A model generated the notes under the pieces. The model was not told where the DNA came from. It did not search any database and was given only the letters and a program-made list of their open reading frames with translations. DNA of 64,000 nucleotides from G963704535 sp963704535. GTDB taxonomy: Bacteria; Chloroflexota; Chloroflexia; Chloroflexales; Roseiflexaceae. Every line of letters starts with the position of its first letter. Position 1 is the stretch's first letter. The translations under genes and the position numbers were made by a program. Shown here one piece after another: positions 1-8,135 of the stretch. Where the stretch lies: positions 372,001 through 436,000 of the forward strand of contig OY969916.1 in assembly GCA_963704535.1 (NCBI GenBank), read 5' to 3'.

Positions 1-767
1 CCGCTCGTGGTGACTTCCACCAGAGCACCCTTGGTGCCGACGATATAGAGCGTGCCGGTGCCAGGGTTAAACTCGATGCCCTCGGGATCTTGCACGCCGA
101 TGGAATTGGTGCTGAAGCTGTCGACCGCATCATCTCCCTCCGGCGGTACTCCGTCGAAGCGGCCATTGGCCCCCGGATCGAGGATAAACACCGCGTCGCC
201 CGCCCCATCGGTAATATACAGCTTCCCCTGGACGTACGTCAGCCCTTCCGGGTCGTCGTCACCGAACACGGTCGTGCTGAACGACGTCACGATGTCGTCG
301 GCGCTGCCGAAGCTGCCGTCCCGGCCCAGATCGATCTCAAATACATGCTTGCCATGCGTGTCGTCGGAGATAAAGAAATGACCATTGCCGGGGTTCACCG
401 CGATGTCGATCCCGGCCGGCTCGACCGAAAACGCGGTTGTACTGTAGGTGGCGACAAGCTGCCCCGCGATGGTGGCCTCGAAGACATTCGCCCCGACGAA
501 GTACTGCGGCATCTCATCGACCTCGCCGTCGACCACCAGCAGCGTGCCGCGCGCAGGCCAGTAGGTCAGCCCCGAGGGATCGGGGCTAGGCGGCGACCAC
601 TGCGCGGTGTCAATAACCCGGACCAACGCGGCATTCTCGGCCGCGGGGGGCGCGGCGGCCAGGGCAACCAACGGCGCCGCTCGATCAGTTTGTTGGCCGC
701 CCGCATACGCCCACAGCACAACGGCCAGCGGCGCCAGCGAAGCGAGCAAATGGTTCGTTTTCAGCAT
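1..767 (-). CDS. Secreted propeller-like protein, C-terminus cut by the window edge
   Basis: Reading the minus strand from the ATG at 767 gives about 255 residues with no stop before the window edge, so the C-terminus is missing. The N-terminus (MLKTNHLLASLAPLAVVLWA) looks like a signal peptide. The mature part has recurring blocks of the type DPSGLTY, DPEGLTYVQGKLYITDG and DPEGIEFNPGTGTLYIVG, which are typical of SMP-30/phytase-like beta-propeller blades. It is therefore probably an extracytoplasmic propeller protein; no catalytic role can be assigned. It starts 9 bp after the stop of the upstream kinase-like gene, so it is likely the last gene of a three-gene minus-strand operon. Confidence 0.7.
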   Translation of the reverse strand, partial: MLKTNHLLASLAPLAVVLWAYAGGQQTDRAAPLVALAAAPPAAENAALVRVIDTAQWSPPSPDPSGLTYWPARGTLLVVDGEVDEMPQYFVGANVFEATIAGQLVATYSTTAFSVEPAGIDIAVNPGNGHFFISDDTHGKHVFEIDLGRDGSFGSADDIVTSFSTTVFGDDDPEGLTYVQGKLYITDGAGDAVFILDPGANGRFDGVPPEGDDAVDSFSTNSIGVQDPEGIEFNPGTGTLYIVGTKGALVEVTTS

Positions 768-776
768 AGAAGGCTT

Positions 777-2288
777 TTAGATCAGGTGCCAGATCGCCGT
801 TTTGATCTGAAGCAGCACCTGGTCGAGCGGCTGGTCGGCGTCGATCTCGGTCACGCGCAGACCCTCCCTGGCCATCTCCACAATCGCCTGGCTCTTGGCT
901 GCGATCCTGGCGCTGTCGTGCTCGGGCTTGCGGGCCTGCGAGACCGCCGGGCTGACGCGTAGGGCAAACACGTGCTCGGGCGGGAGGATGCTGAGGTAGA
1001 TCCGTGCCTCCAGCCGCGCCATCGCTGCGGCGAGCGGGTTCATGTACACGTTGCCGAGCGCGGCGATGCGCGGGCCATCCATCGCCCGGCCAGTGATCCT
1101 GATCGCCTCCAGCGGGTAGCGGTCGTAGACGACGATCGACCCCCGCGCCACTGCGCGCCGCCCGGCCAGGTAGCGCGCGCGCCGGTCACGCGCATCGGCC
1201 AGGCAGCGCAGGTACTCGGCAGCGCGCCTCAGCCGCCCGGCGAGCCGGCTGGCGCGGCTCGCTTCGCCGGTCAGGCGCCGGCAGCCGGCGTGTGCCAGGG
1301 CCAGCACCTGGGCGGCGCCCCGCACGGCGCGAGTTGTTGGCGAGGGGCGCGAGGTGCCCATGTAGAACGTCTGCACGTTCAGGCGCCACGAGAGCCACTT
1401 GCCGATCGCATGTACGATGGTCGATTTCCCGGCACCATCGGCGCCGACAAAGGCGATCCCTAGCCCACCGGCGATCGGGATCTTGCGCTTATCGCGCCCG
1501 GCCAGCAGTCGGCGGTACAAGGCGCTGAATGGCCAGCGCTGCGCGAGCGCGGCCTGATAGCTGATCGCGCGCGCCCGCCAGCGGCTGTGGCGCTGGTAAG
1601 GTGCCAGTTCGCGGCGGGCCTGGTGCGCCAGCCGGTCCAGCACTTCGCTCGGCATAGGCGATTCCAGCGCCGACAACACGCCTGTCACCAGACCGGGCGT
1701 GATAAAGCCGGCGTGCTCGGTCAGCGCACCGGCGACCTGCTCGGACGTGGCTTGGCCCAGCAGGTACGCGAACTCGGCGCGGGTCGAGGGCGAGATGCCG
1801 CCCCCATGGCTGTGCTTGAGCAAGGTGCGCAGCGCCAGCACAATGATCTCCAGCTCGGGCGCCGGCACGCGCAGGCCCAGCTCCATGCGTGTGTTGTCGA
1901 GCAGGCAGCGCTCCAGTGGGAGATCGTAGTTCTTGACAAACTCCTCGCCCAGCACCACCCGGTAGTGGATGTGCAGATGCGCCAGGCCGCCGGTCTCCTC
2001 GTCGAACCCAAGATAATCCTCGATCGCCGGAAACTGGCGGCGTGGGTGCGACAGCGCCGGCTTGAAGTCGAGCCGGTACAGCAACTGCTTGAAGCGCCGG
2101 CTGTGGGAGCGGTCGACCAGCAAGTCAAGATCGGTCGCGCCACCCAGGGCCTTGGGGAGGCCGTGCGTGCTTTTCCAATGGCAGTAGCGGATGCCCTGCA
2201 CATTAAGCTCATCGAACAGGGACGCCAGAACTCGCAGCCCTGGTAGGCGCGCCCCCTGTGTGCTTGCGACCTTTATCTGTTGCAGCAT
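777..2288 (-). CDS. Nucleotidyltransferase-like / thymidylate-kinase-like fusion protein
   Basis: A 503-residue protein with two recognisable parts. Residues about 20-115 carry GGATDLDLLVD (acidic pair at 53 and 55), the arrangement of nucleotidyltransferase-like folds. Residues about 275-500 resemble thymidylate kinases: P-loop GADGAGKST at 282-290 and YDRYP at 388-392, like the DR(Y/H) motif of TMP kinases. Family knowledge: such fusions often sit near polysaccharide or cell-envelope loci, and their substrate is not known. It starts 3 bp after the stop of the upstream gene with no clear ribosome site of its own, so translational coupling is likely. I would not call it a true Tmk. Confidence 0.7.
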   Translation of the reverse strand: MLQQIKVASTQGARLPGLRVLASLFDELNVQGIRYCHWKSTHGLPKALGGATDLDLLVDRSHSRRFKQLLYRLDFKPALSHPRRQFPAIEDYLGFDEETGGLAHLHIHYRVVLGEEFVKNYDLPLERCLLDNTRMELGLRVPAPELEIIVLALRTLLKHSHGGGISPSTRAEFAYLLGQATSEQVAGALTEHAGFITPGLVTGVLSALESPMPSEVLDRLAHQARRELAPYQRHSRWRARAISYQAALAQRWPFSALYRRLLAGRDKRKIPIAGGLGIAFVGADGAGKSTIVHAIGKWLSWRLNVQTFYMGTSRPSPTTRAVRGAAQVLALAHAGCRRLTGEASRASRLAGRLRRAAEYLRCLADARDRRARYLAGRRAVARGSIVVYDRYPLEAIRITGRAMDGPRIAALGNVYMNPLAAAMARLEARIYLSILPPEHVFALRVSPAVSQARKPEHDSARIAAKSQAIVEMAREGLRVTEIDADQPLDQVLLQIKTAIWHLI

Positions 2289-2291
2289 AGG

Positions 2292-3128
2292 TTAACCATT
2301 GGCGCTACAGTCAGTATACCTATCGAAGCCGTCCACCCAGATCAGCGACAGAACCTCTTCCAAGTACGTCGGACGCTCAAGAAGGATATATTCCAGCAGC
2401 TCGCACCCATTCTCAAAGATCCGGGGCGTGCAGTAGCGGCTTGAAAGAAACGCAAAGTACGCGCCTGGCTCGATTGGCAAGCTGCGCGCGAGCAGGCTGG
2501 TGCTGTCGAAGGGGCTGAAGGTCTTGAAGCACTTGACGCGAAAGGAGACGGCTGGCAGCACCGTGTGACCCAAAAACATCAGCAGGGCCAACCGGTGGCA
2601 GCCATCCGCCAGGAAGTAGCGCCCCGAGACGAGCTTGCCGGTCGGTGGCCCGCGCCGATCCGTCGTCGGCGGCAGCAACTGGGCCGCAGTCTTTAGGATG
2701 ATCGGCGCGCTACTGTCAAAGCCGCGCGCCGCCATGCTCTCGTACAGAGCAGCCGACCGGCGCACCCGTTCCGCAAAGGCTGTCTCGATCGCCGCCTGGT
2801 CGCCGCATAGGTGCGTCAGGCTGCAAATCAGCTCGGAGGTTGTGAACCAGGTGTGATACGGGCTCTGCCGCACCAGCGCCAAGAAGGCCGCCGGGTCGCA
2901 CTGAAACAACTCGCGGCGTTCAGCGTAGAACGCAAAAAAGTTGCGCCGCACGATCACATCGTAGCGCAGCGGGCAGACGAGTGTGGCGATCTCAACCTCG
3001 GCCCCAAGCTCGGGAGCCTCGGCCCAGTTCCAGTAGTTGCCCAGGTGCGTGGCCCGCCTCAGCCAGTCAAGTCCTAAACGCAGCCTGCGCCAGCGACGCG
3101 GCTTGCGTCCCGTGGGGGGTAATTCCAT
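2292..3128 (-). CDS. Hypothetical protein with ParB-like DGCHR motif
   Basis: About 278 residues; the start is ATG 3128 because GGAGG (3134-3138) lies 5 nt upstream. The N-terminus is basic (RKPRRWRRLR). Near the middle the sequence GRYFLADGCHRLALLMFLG resembles the DG-x-HR nucleotide-handling motif of ParB/sulfiredoxin-like folds. No signal peptide or membrane span is evident. It is the first gene of the minus-strand operon that continues into the nucleotidyltransferase/kinase-like gene. Exact function unknown; the ParB-like assignment rests on one motif. Confidence 0.6.
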   Translation of the reverse strand: MELPPTGRKPRRWRRLRLGLDWLRRATHLGNYWNWAEAPELGAEVEIATLVCPLRYDVIVRRNFFAFYAERRELFQCDPAAFLALVRQSPYHTWFTTSELICSLTHLCGDQAAIETAFAERVRRSAALYESMAARGFDSSAPIILKTAAQLLPPTTDRRGPPTGKLVSGRYFLADGCHRLALLMFLGHTVLPAVSFRVKCFKTFSPFDSTSLLARSLPIEPGAYFAFLSSRYCTPRIFENGCELLEYILLERPTYLEEVLSLIWVDGFDRYTDCSANG

Positions 3129-3372
3129 AATAACCTCCACAGGGGACTGTCACGTTTACGTGACGAGGTGTTGTTTGCTGAAATGAGTTGTAAAAGGGGG
3201 TGTGGGGTGTGGTGGAAGCCCGCATAGAAAAGCCCACCCGCTTTTAAAACTCAAATAGGTTTGCTATATTCTGGATTGGCAGTTCGCAGTATAGCAGCGA
3301 TGAAGATGAAGATCAAGCACAAAAGTATAATCGGATGATACTTAACAGTCTTAAATTGGGCCTCCGACCGGC
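3129..3372. other. Intergenic region between divergent genes
   Basis: AT-richer than the flanking genes. No open frame with coding character on either strand. It should hold the promoter of the minus-strand operon, but I see no convincing pair of boxes for it. Confidence 0.4.
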
Positions 3373-3401
3373 TTGACGCCCTTTTGCCCACGCGGTAGAA
3401 T
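3373..3401 (+). promoter_or_regulatory. Sigma70-type promoter for the PDZ gene
   Basis: TTGACG (3373-3378), a spacer of exactly 17 bp and TAGAAT (3396-3401) lie 33 bp upstream of the PDZ-gene start. Spacing and box quality make this one of the clearest promoters in the window. Confidence 0.65.
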
Positions 3402-3433
3402 CAGCTTACGATTTCGATCTGTGGAGCTTGCCG

Positions 3434-3898
3434 ATGAAGTGGGAGCGACGATTGGGGCTGCCGTGGCTGATGTCCGGCGCCGTGATTTTGTGTGCCTGGT
3501 GCAGCTTCCTGAGCGGCCTGGGCGGCTGGGTGATGGGCCAGGACCTGACCCGGCGCGAGGCCCAGGTGGCACTGGCGACCGCTAGCGCCGCCCGGCTGGA
3601 CCTGCCCCCGCTCGGCGTCCAGGTCATCCGGCTGGATCGCGCGGGGCCGGCCGCCCGCGCCGGGGTCCAGCGCGGCGATGTGATCGTGGCGATCGACGGC
3701 ACCTACGTCGAGGCCGCCCGCGACCTCCACGAGCAGCTTCGCCGCTACCACGCCGGCGACACCGTGCGCCTCACCGTTCAGAACGAGCGTGGCGAGGAGC
3801 GCGTCGACGTGCAGACCGATCCCTTCCCCGGCGACAGCCCGCGCCCCTACCTGGGGATCTACTACACCGCCCGCGGCGACGAGCCGGCCGACTTGTGA
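3434..3898 (+). CDS. Membrane-anchored PDZ-domain protein
   Basis: A 154-residue protein. Start ATG 3434 follows GGAG at 3423-3426. Residues about 8-35 form one hydrophobic segment (signal anchor), followed by a PDZ domain at about 55-130 with LGVQVIRLDRAGPAARAG, QRGDVIVAIDGTYV and a VRLTVQNERGEE strand, as in HtrA/S2P-type PDZ domains. There is no protease domain, so it probably serves as an extracytoplasmic peptide-binding module. Its own promoter lies just upstream and a long hairpin follows the stop. Monocistronic by appearance. Confidence 0.75.
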   Translation: MKWERRLGLPWLMSGAVILCAWCSFLSGLGGWVMGQDLTRREAQVALATASAARLDLPPLGVQVIRLDRAGPAARAGVQRGDVIVAIDGTYVEAARDLHEQLRRYHAGDTVRLTVQNERGEERVDVQTDPFPGDSPRPYLGIYYTARGDEPADL

Positions 3899-3909
3899 GG
3901 ATCAGGAAA

Positions 3910-3973
3910 TTGAGTATAGAAGATAGAAGATAGAGGATAGCCAGGCTATCCTCTATCTTCTATCTTCTATACT
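3910..3973. terminator. Long near-perfect hairpin of heptamer repeats between convergent genes
   Basis: The left arm runs from about 3911 as repeats of the unit TAGAAGA and a variant; the right arm up to about 3972 is its reverse complement, with a loop of only a few bases. It lies between the convergent stops at 3898 and 3980, so a bidirectional terminator role is plausible. It is also one of the paired short-tandem-repeat hairpins found across the window. Confidence 0.6.
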
Positions 3974-3979
3974 CCATCC

Positions 3980-4762
3980 TCAGGCGAGGAGTTTGTAGCC
4001 TGCCGTCCCCACCAACCCCAGCCAGTAGGCCGTGGTGTAGTAGATCATCAGCGGCTGCCGCCCACGCCGCCACAGCAGCGCCAGCGCCAGCACGGCCAGC
4101 AGCGCTACGACGTAGAGGTCCAGCCCGATCACCTCGAACGCCAGGTTGGCGAAGACCCCCAAGCCGATGAAGGTGCCGTTGAGCGCCACCAGCGCGACGT
4201 CGCGTGGGGCCAGCCGCTCGGGGTGCGGGAACAGATCCTGGATCAGCAGCAGCGCGGCGTTGGTCAGCACGAATCCGGCGAAGAACACCAGGTGCGAGAA
4301 CTCGTCGTCGTTGTAGATGATGATCGGGCACAGCGGGCTGGCCTGATCTTCCAGGCAGAAGCGCACGTGCAGGTAGTTGGTGACTTCGTGATCGCCGTAG
4401 CCGGCCCCCAGCAGGTACGCGCCGACGATAAAGATCATGCCCAGCGCCCGGTGCCAGGTCCCCTCGCGCGCCGGGCTGTCGTACTCCAGGTGCTTCTTCA
4501 GCAGGTAAAAGGCGATTAGGCTGATCAGCGGCAGCACCAGCATATTGTTGAGGTCGACCCAGCGTAGGAACTCGTTGGCCGCGACGTAGCCGGTGGTGAG
4601 CGTGCTCAGGCGGTTGATCGACAGCAACACGATCACAATCGACTGGACCGTCAGCAGCGCGTGGGTGCGTCCAAGCCGCGGCACGGCTGCTGGGGGGCTG
4701 CTCGTTTGGGCGCGACCAGCGTCAAGCGGTTGAAAGCTACTTCCTGGTTCTGCTCGATCCAT
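3980..4762 (-). CDS. Multi-pass membrane protein of unknown function
   Basis: 260 residues with about six hydrophobic segments, the first at about 38-60 (LLTVQSIVIVLLS) and the last at about 220-258. An acidic-polar loop in the middle (YGDHEVTNYLHVRFC and YNDDEFSH) lies between spans and could bind metal or substrate; this is only suggestive. No named family recognised. The first 35 residues are low-complexity and the start is uncertain: the upstream sequence (about 4765-4800) is itself a CTTCGTGGTCTTCG-type repeat, so an alternative frame starting at 4785 should not be over-read. Confidence 0.6.
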   Translation of the reverse strand: MDRAEPGSSFQPLDAGRAQTSSPPAAVPRLGRTHALLTVQSIVIVLLSINRLSTLTTGYVAANEFLRWVDLNNMLVLPLISLIAFYLLKKHLEYDSPAREGTWHRALGMIFIVGAYLLGAGYGDHEVTNYLHVRFCLEDQASPLCPIIIYNDDEFSHLVFFAGFVLTNAALLLIQDLFPHPERLAPRDVALVALNGTFIGLGVFANLAFEVIGLDLYVVALLAVLALALLWRRGRQPLMIYYTTAYWLGLVGTAGYKLLA

Positions 4763-4806
4763 ACTTCTACCTTCGTAGTCTTCATATCTTCGCGGTCTTC
4801 GTGGTT

Positions 4807-4906
4807 AGAAACTGTTTGAAAGGGCATTGTCTCGCCTACGATCTGTGGTGGAAGGGGGATTCTTGAGGGGCGGCCCCTCAAACTCCCCCTTTTGAAACAG
4901 TCTCTT
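4807..4906 (-). repeat. Inverted-repeat element A, copy 1
   Basis: About 100 bp with terminal inverted repeats of the type AGAAACTGTTTGAAA at each end and an internal palindrome around GAGGGGCGGCCCCTC. It is in the opposite orientation to the copies at 13021, 14271 and 51827, which share the interior ATCGTAGGCGAGACAAT. It encodes nothing and looks like a MITE- or REP-type non-autonomous element. Confidence 0.75.
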
Positions 4907-4918
4907 AAGAATGCCGGC

Positions 4919-5464
4919 TTATGCGCGCCGCATCCACCCCTTGAGGCGGGCCGTGATCTGCGCTATCCGCACCTGGACGGCCAGGGCGCTTTTGACCTCC
5001 GGCGGCAGATGTTCGCGCCAGTAGTGAGTCGTCTTGGCCACCACTGTGATCACATTCTTGATCTCGCCCTTGAGCGCATAGTGCTCGCCGACCGGCACGA
5101 ATAGCAGCGCGCCATCGGCGCGCGCCTGCACACACTCCTGCTCGATCGCCTCGTGCAGCCAGCGGGCCATGCCGGCGGAGTGGCACCGTATGGCGATCCA
5201 GCCCGGCTCGGCGGCGCTGGCGGATAGCCCGCTCACCTCGTGAATCCCCCGGATGATCTCGGCGGCGGCGAAGCGGTAGCCCGCGCTTTCTGGGTCGGCG
5301 CCATCCGGGGCATGCAGCATGGTGCTGCGGTGCGGCGGCCCGCCCTCCTGCGCCAGCACGCAGAAGCTTTCCCACATGGTGCCCCAATCCACCGACCCAT
5401 CCTCGCGATATTTCATGGGTGCCGAGGCCATCGGCGCCCGTGGGTCTGTTGCCCTTGTCGTCAT
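4919..5464 (-). CDS. Conserved hypothetical soluble protein
   Basis: 181 residues, no signal peptide or membrane span. Composition and codon use match a real gene (for example REDGSVDWGTMWESFCVLAQ, then GWIAIRCHSAGMARWLHEAI and NVITVVAKTTHYWREHLPP). AGGAAAGG lies upstream of ATG 5464. I do not recognise the family. It ends with a basic tail (KGWMRRA) and lies between repeat elements A1 and B1, probably as a single-gene unit. Confidence 0.6.
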   Translation of the reverse strand: MTTRATDPRAPMASAPMKYREDGSVDWGTMWESFCVLAQEGGPPHRSTMLHAPDGADPESAGYRFAAAEIIRGIHEVSGLSASAAEPGWIAIRCHSAGMARWLHEAIEQECVQARADGALLFVPVGEHYALKGEIKNVITVVAKTTHYWREHLPPEVKSALAVQVRIAQITARLKGWMRRA

Positions 5465-5511
5465 CGGTATGCCTTTCCTGTGGAGAGATTACAGGAGTTA
5501 CGCGGCGGCGC

Positions 5512-5665
5512 CCACAACGCCGCTCTTGCCTGCGGCAGCAAGGTACTTCACCTCTTTTTTCTCGATGATTTTGGCTCGGCTGGGCCAAAATCGTCGAGAA
5601 AAGGAAGAAAGAGTACCACGGCTCCTGAGCCTGTTGAAGGGCTGCCCAAGGCTGAAACCACGTTT
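5512..5665. repeat. Palindromic element B, copy 1
   Basis: A near-perfect hairpin (CTCGATGATTTTGGC paired with GCCAAAATCGTCGAG, about 5553-5597) is flanked by GGCAGCAAGGTACTTCACC on the left and GAGCCTGTTGAAGGGCTG on the right. The same flanks and hairpin design recur, inverted, at about 22565-22705, and the hairpin alone at 21128-21170. REP-like repeat. Confidence 0.65.
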
Positions 5666-5755
5666 GCTCGATGAGCGCGTAAATCCCGCTCTTTCAGATC
5701 CCCCTGAGAATCCTTCATAGAAATGTGCGAAAGAAGTAGCACCAGTGGATGGGTG

Positions 5756-5784
5756 TTGACGATATTCGTCGGAAGCTCTATCAT
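5756..5784 (+). promoter_or_regulatory. Sigma70-type promoter
   Basis: TTGACG (5756-5761), 17 bp spacer, TATCAT (5779-5784), 36 bp upstream of the start of the following membrane-protein gene. The -35 box is identical to the one at 3373. Confidence 0.6.
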
Positions 5785-5819
5785 TACAACCACTCTGGCC
5801 GGATCTGAGAGTTGTGCCC

Positions 5820-6446
5820 ATGACCACCAGGCAACCCGAGCCGATCGCGCCCGACGCGACCGAGCTACCCGATCGGGCGCGGCGACCGGCGCTGCTGCTG
5901 GCGGCGGCCGCCGGCCTGTGCTGGGCTAGCGCCCTGGCGTTGCTGCTGTCCGGCGATCCGGGCTTCGAGGCCGGCTTGCTGGCGCCGGCGCGGCTGATCT
6001 TCTATGGGCTGGTCCTGGCGGCCGGGCTGCTGACATTCGTCCCGGCGCAGCGCAACCTCGATCTGCCGGGCCTGGCCTTTGAAGGCGTGGCCGGGTCGTT
6101 TGTGCTGTTCTATACACTGGCGTTCGTCCCGCCGCCGACCGGCTGGCTGCTGGACCCGCCCGATGCGCCGGTCTACCTGGTCTTTATGGTCGCGCTGTTC
6201 TGGAGTGTCGCGGCGGTGGTGATGCCGGTGGTCTACGCCATCGGCAAGCGGGTGTTTCACCAGCGCGCCCGCCAGTACGACCTGCGGCGCGCCCGGCGCC
6301 AGGCCCACGAGATCGGGGCGCTGGCCGCGCTCTGCGCTGGCCTCGCCGGGCTCCGGGCGCTGACGCCGGTCTTCGTCCTGCTGCTGGCACTGATTCTGGT
6401 GGTGGCCGAGCTGCTGTTTCTCTCATTCGTCGAAACCGAAACGTGA
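5820..6446 (+). CDS. Small integral membrane protein, unknown
   Basis: 208 residues from ATG 5820 (GTG 5814 is an in-frame alternative). Four to six hydrophobic segments, at about 23-45, 58-75, 88-105, 120-145, 168-182 and 183-205, with a basic cytoplasmic stretch (KRVFHQRARQYDLRRARRQ) between the fourth and fifth. No motif for a named family. Preceded by a good promoter and followed by an octamer repeat array, so probably monocistronic. Confidence 0.6.
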   Translation: MTTRQPEPIAPDATELPDRARRPALLLAAAAGLCWASALALLLSGDPGFEAGLLAPARLIFYGLVLAAGLLTFVPAQRNLDLPGLAFEGVAGSFVLFYTLAFVPPPTGWLLDPPDAPVYLVFMVALFWSVAAVVMPVVYAIGKRVFHQRARQYDLRRARRQAHEIGALAALCAGLAGLRALTPVFVLLLALILVVAELLFLSFVETET

Positions 6447-6480
6447 CACGGTGAGGGGTGAAGGGGTGATCAGATCGACG

Positions 6481-6553
6481 CAACTGTCACCTTGTCACCT
6501 TGTCACCTTGTCACCTTGTCACCTTGTCACCTTGTCACCTTGTCATCTTGTCA
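6481..6553 (+). repeat. Octamer tandem array (unit TTGTCACC, about 8 copies)
   Basis: Direct repeats of an 8-bp unit ending about 16 bp upstream of the prephenate dehydrogenase start codon. It leaves little room for a normal ribosome site and lies in the mRNA leader or promoter, so copy-number change could alter expression. The upstream side (6450-6472) has a partly complementary GGGGTGAA array. Confidence 0.8.
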
Positions 6554-6568
6554 GACTGTGAGCAAACC

Positions 6569-7549
6569 ATGATACGTATCACAATCATCGGTATGGGCTT
6601 GATCGGCACGTCCCTGGGCATGGCGCTGCGCTCGGCCGACGAGCGCGAGTCGCCGCTTGGCCAGATCAGCGTCACCGGGTACGACAAGGACCGGCGGGCC
6701 ATCGCCGACGCGCGCGGGCGGCTGGCGATCGACCGTGAGTCCACCAACCTCGGCGAGGCGCTCCGCGATGCCCAACTCGTCGTCGTCGCCGTGCCGGTGC
6801 AGGCCGTGCGCGAGGTCTTTGGCGCGATCACCCCGCTGCTGGCCGCCGGCACCGTGATCACCGATGTCTCCAGCACCAAGGCCGAGGTGATGCAGTGGGC
6901 CCGCGAGCTGTTGCCCAGCGGAGTCGATTTCGTCGGCGGGCACCCCATGGCCGGCAAGGAGCAGGCCGGCCCAGGCGCGGCCTCGCCGGAGCTGTTCCGC
7001 GACGCGATCTACTGCCTGACGCCCTCGCCGCACGTCCGCCCGCAGGCGGTCGACCTGGTCGAGGGGATGATCCAGCAGATCGGTGCCAAGCTCTACTACA
7101 TCGACCCGCACGAGCACGATGCCTACGTCGCCGGCGTCTCGCACCTGCCGTTCCTGCTCTCGGCCGCCCTGATCGAGGTGACCAGCCGCAGCCCGGGCTG
7201 GAAGGAGATGGCCCCGCTCGCCGCCACCGGCTTCCGCGATATCTCGCGCCTGGCCTCCGGCGACCCGCAGATGCACCGCGATGTCTGCGCCACTAACCGC
7301 GCCGCCCTGACGCGCTGGATCAACGATACCGTGCGATTTTTGCTGGAGGTGCGCGACCAGCTTGAGGACGGCGACGACGAGCAGGTGCTGGCGATGTTCG
7401 AGCACGCCCGCGAGGTACGCGAACAGTGGCTCCAGCTCAGGCCAAACATGCGGCCGGGCGAGGACTCCTTTGAAGACTTGAGCGGCGGCCCGATCGAGCG
7501 CCCCAGCCTGTTCGGCCGACTCGGCCGCTCGCGCGATAAGCGCAAATAA
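6569..7549 (+). CDS. tyrA: Prephenate dehydrogenase
   Basis: 326 residues from ATG 6569; an in-frame extension to 6500 only translates the repeat array and is rejected. NAD-binding motif GMGLIG at 8-13, TDVSSTK at about 98-104 and GGHPMAGKEQAG at about 123-134 are diagnostic of TyrA-type prephenate dehydrogenases; a helical C-terminal domain follows (KEMAPLAATGFRDISRLAS). Catalyses NAD-dependent oxidative decarboxylation of prephenate to 4-hydroxyphenylpyruvate in tyrosine synthesis. No chorismate mutase or ACT domain is fused. It stands alone among unrelated genes. Confidence 0.92.
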   Translation: MIRITIIGMGLIGTSLGMALRSADERESPLGQISVTGYDKDRRAIADARGRLAIDRESTNLGEALRDAQLVVVAVPVQAVREVFGAITPLLAAGTVITDVSSTKAEVMQWARELLPSGVDFVGGHPMAGKEQAGPGAASPELFRDAIYCLTPSPHVRPQAVDLVEGMIQQIGAKLYYIDPHEHDAYVAGVSHLPFLLSAALIEVTSRSPGWKEMAPLAATGFRDISRLASGDPQMHRDVCATNRAALTRWINDTVRFLLEVRDQLEDGDDEQVLAMFEHAREVREQWLQLRPNMRPGEDSFEDLSGGPIERPSLFGRLGRSRDKRK

Positions 7550-7568
7550 GCCCACGCCCGCCGATTAT

Positions 7569-7598
7569 TTGCACCGCCGGTTTATTCTGAGCTATAAT
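7569..7598 (+). promoter_or_regulatory. Promoter for the mutase subunit / meaB pair
   Basis: TTGCAC (7569-7574), 18 bp spacer, TATAAT (7593-7598). AGGGGAG follows as ribosome site just before ATG 7626. Confidence 0.55.
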
Positions 7599-7625
7599 TC
7601 ACAATCGTACTCATAGGGGAGCGCT

Positions 7626-8036
7626 ATGGAGCGAAAAATACGTGTGCTGATCGCCAAACCCGGCCTGGACGGCCACGACCGCGGCGCCAAGGTGATCGCG
7701 CGGGCGCTGCGTGACGCCGGCATGGAGGTCATCTATACCGGCTTGCAGCAGTCGCCGCTGATGATCGTCGAGGCCGCGCTCCAGGAGGACGTCGACGTGA
7801 TTGGGCTGTCGATCCTGTCCGGCGCCCACATGACCTTGCTCCCCAAGGTGATGCAACTCTTGCGCGAGCAGGGCATGGACGATGTGATGGTCGTGGCTGG
7901 CGGCATTATCTCCGATGCCGATGCCAGAATCCTGCGCGAGCAGCACGGCGTCGCGGCGGTCTACGGGCCAGGCGCCTCGACCCACGATATTGTTCGCTTC
8001 ATCCAGGAGAACGCCGGCTCGAAGCGTGATGCGTGA
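7626..8036 (+). CDS. Methylmalonyl-CoA mutase, B12-binding (small) subunit
   Basis: 136 residues, the size of the free-standing cobalamin-binding subunit of acyl-CoA mutases. The DxHxxG motif is present as DGHDRG at 15-20, with His17 the expected lower axial cobalt ligand; SGAHMTLLPKVMQLL and AGGIISD match the Rossmann-like B12 fold. Partners a catalytic large subunit that is not in this window. It is followed by the MeaB-type GTPase gene, which in this family protects and reloads the mutase, so the pair likely serves methylmalonyl-CoA/succinyl-CoA interconversion. Confidence 0.9.
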   Translation: MERKIRVLIAKPGLDGHDRGAKVIARALRDAGMEVIYTGLQQSPLMIVEAALQEDVDVIGLSILSGAHMTLLPKVMQLLREQGMDDVMVVAGGIISDADARILREQHGVAAVYGPGASTHDIVRFIQENAGSKRDA

Positions 8037-8037
8037 T

Positions 8038-8126
8038 ACCGACCACCGACCACCGACCACTGACCGCTGGGGGAGCGCCTCTCGGTCCTCGGTTCTTTGT
8101 TCTTTGTTCTTTGTTCTTTGTTCTTG
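8038..8126 (+). repeat. Two heptamer arrays before meaB
   Basis: About four units of the CCGACCA type (8038-8065), then about four units of TTCTTTG (8094-8125). The second array ends about 10 bp before the meaB start codon. The same TTCTTTG unit recurs at 63730-63880 and, complemented, in the E2 gene. Confidence 0.75.
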
Positions 8127-8135
8127 GTAGGGATC

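Noticed and set aside
90..962. Long plus-strand open frame of 290 codons
   Set aside because: Antisense shadow of the minus-strand propeller-like and kinase-like genes; composition is Arg/Gly/Asp-rich as expected of a GC-rich antisense frame.
4651..4881. Alternative N-terminus (KTTKVEVWIEQNQEV) for the membrane protein at 3980
   Set aside because: It starts inside a CTTCG-type repeat and would need a further frameshift to join the membrane part.
6500..6568. Upstream extension of prephenate dehydrogenase
   Set aside because: Would translate the TTGTCACC array (SPCHLVTL repeats); the protein family starts at the Rossmann strand right after ATG 6569.
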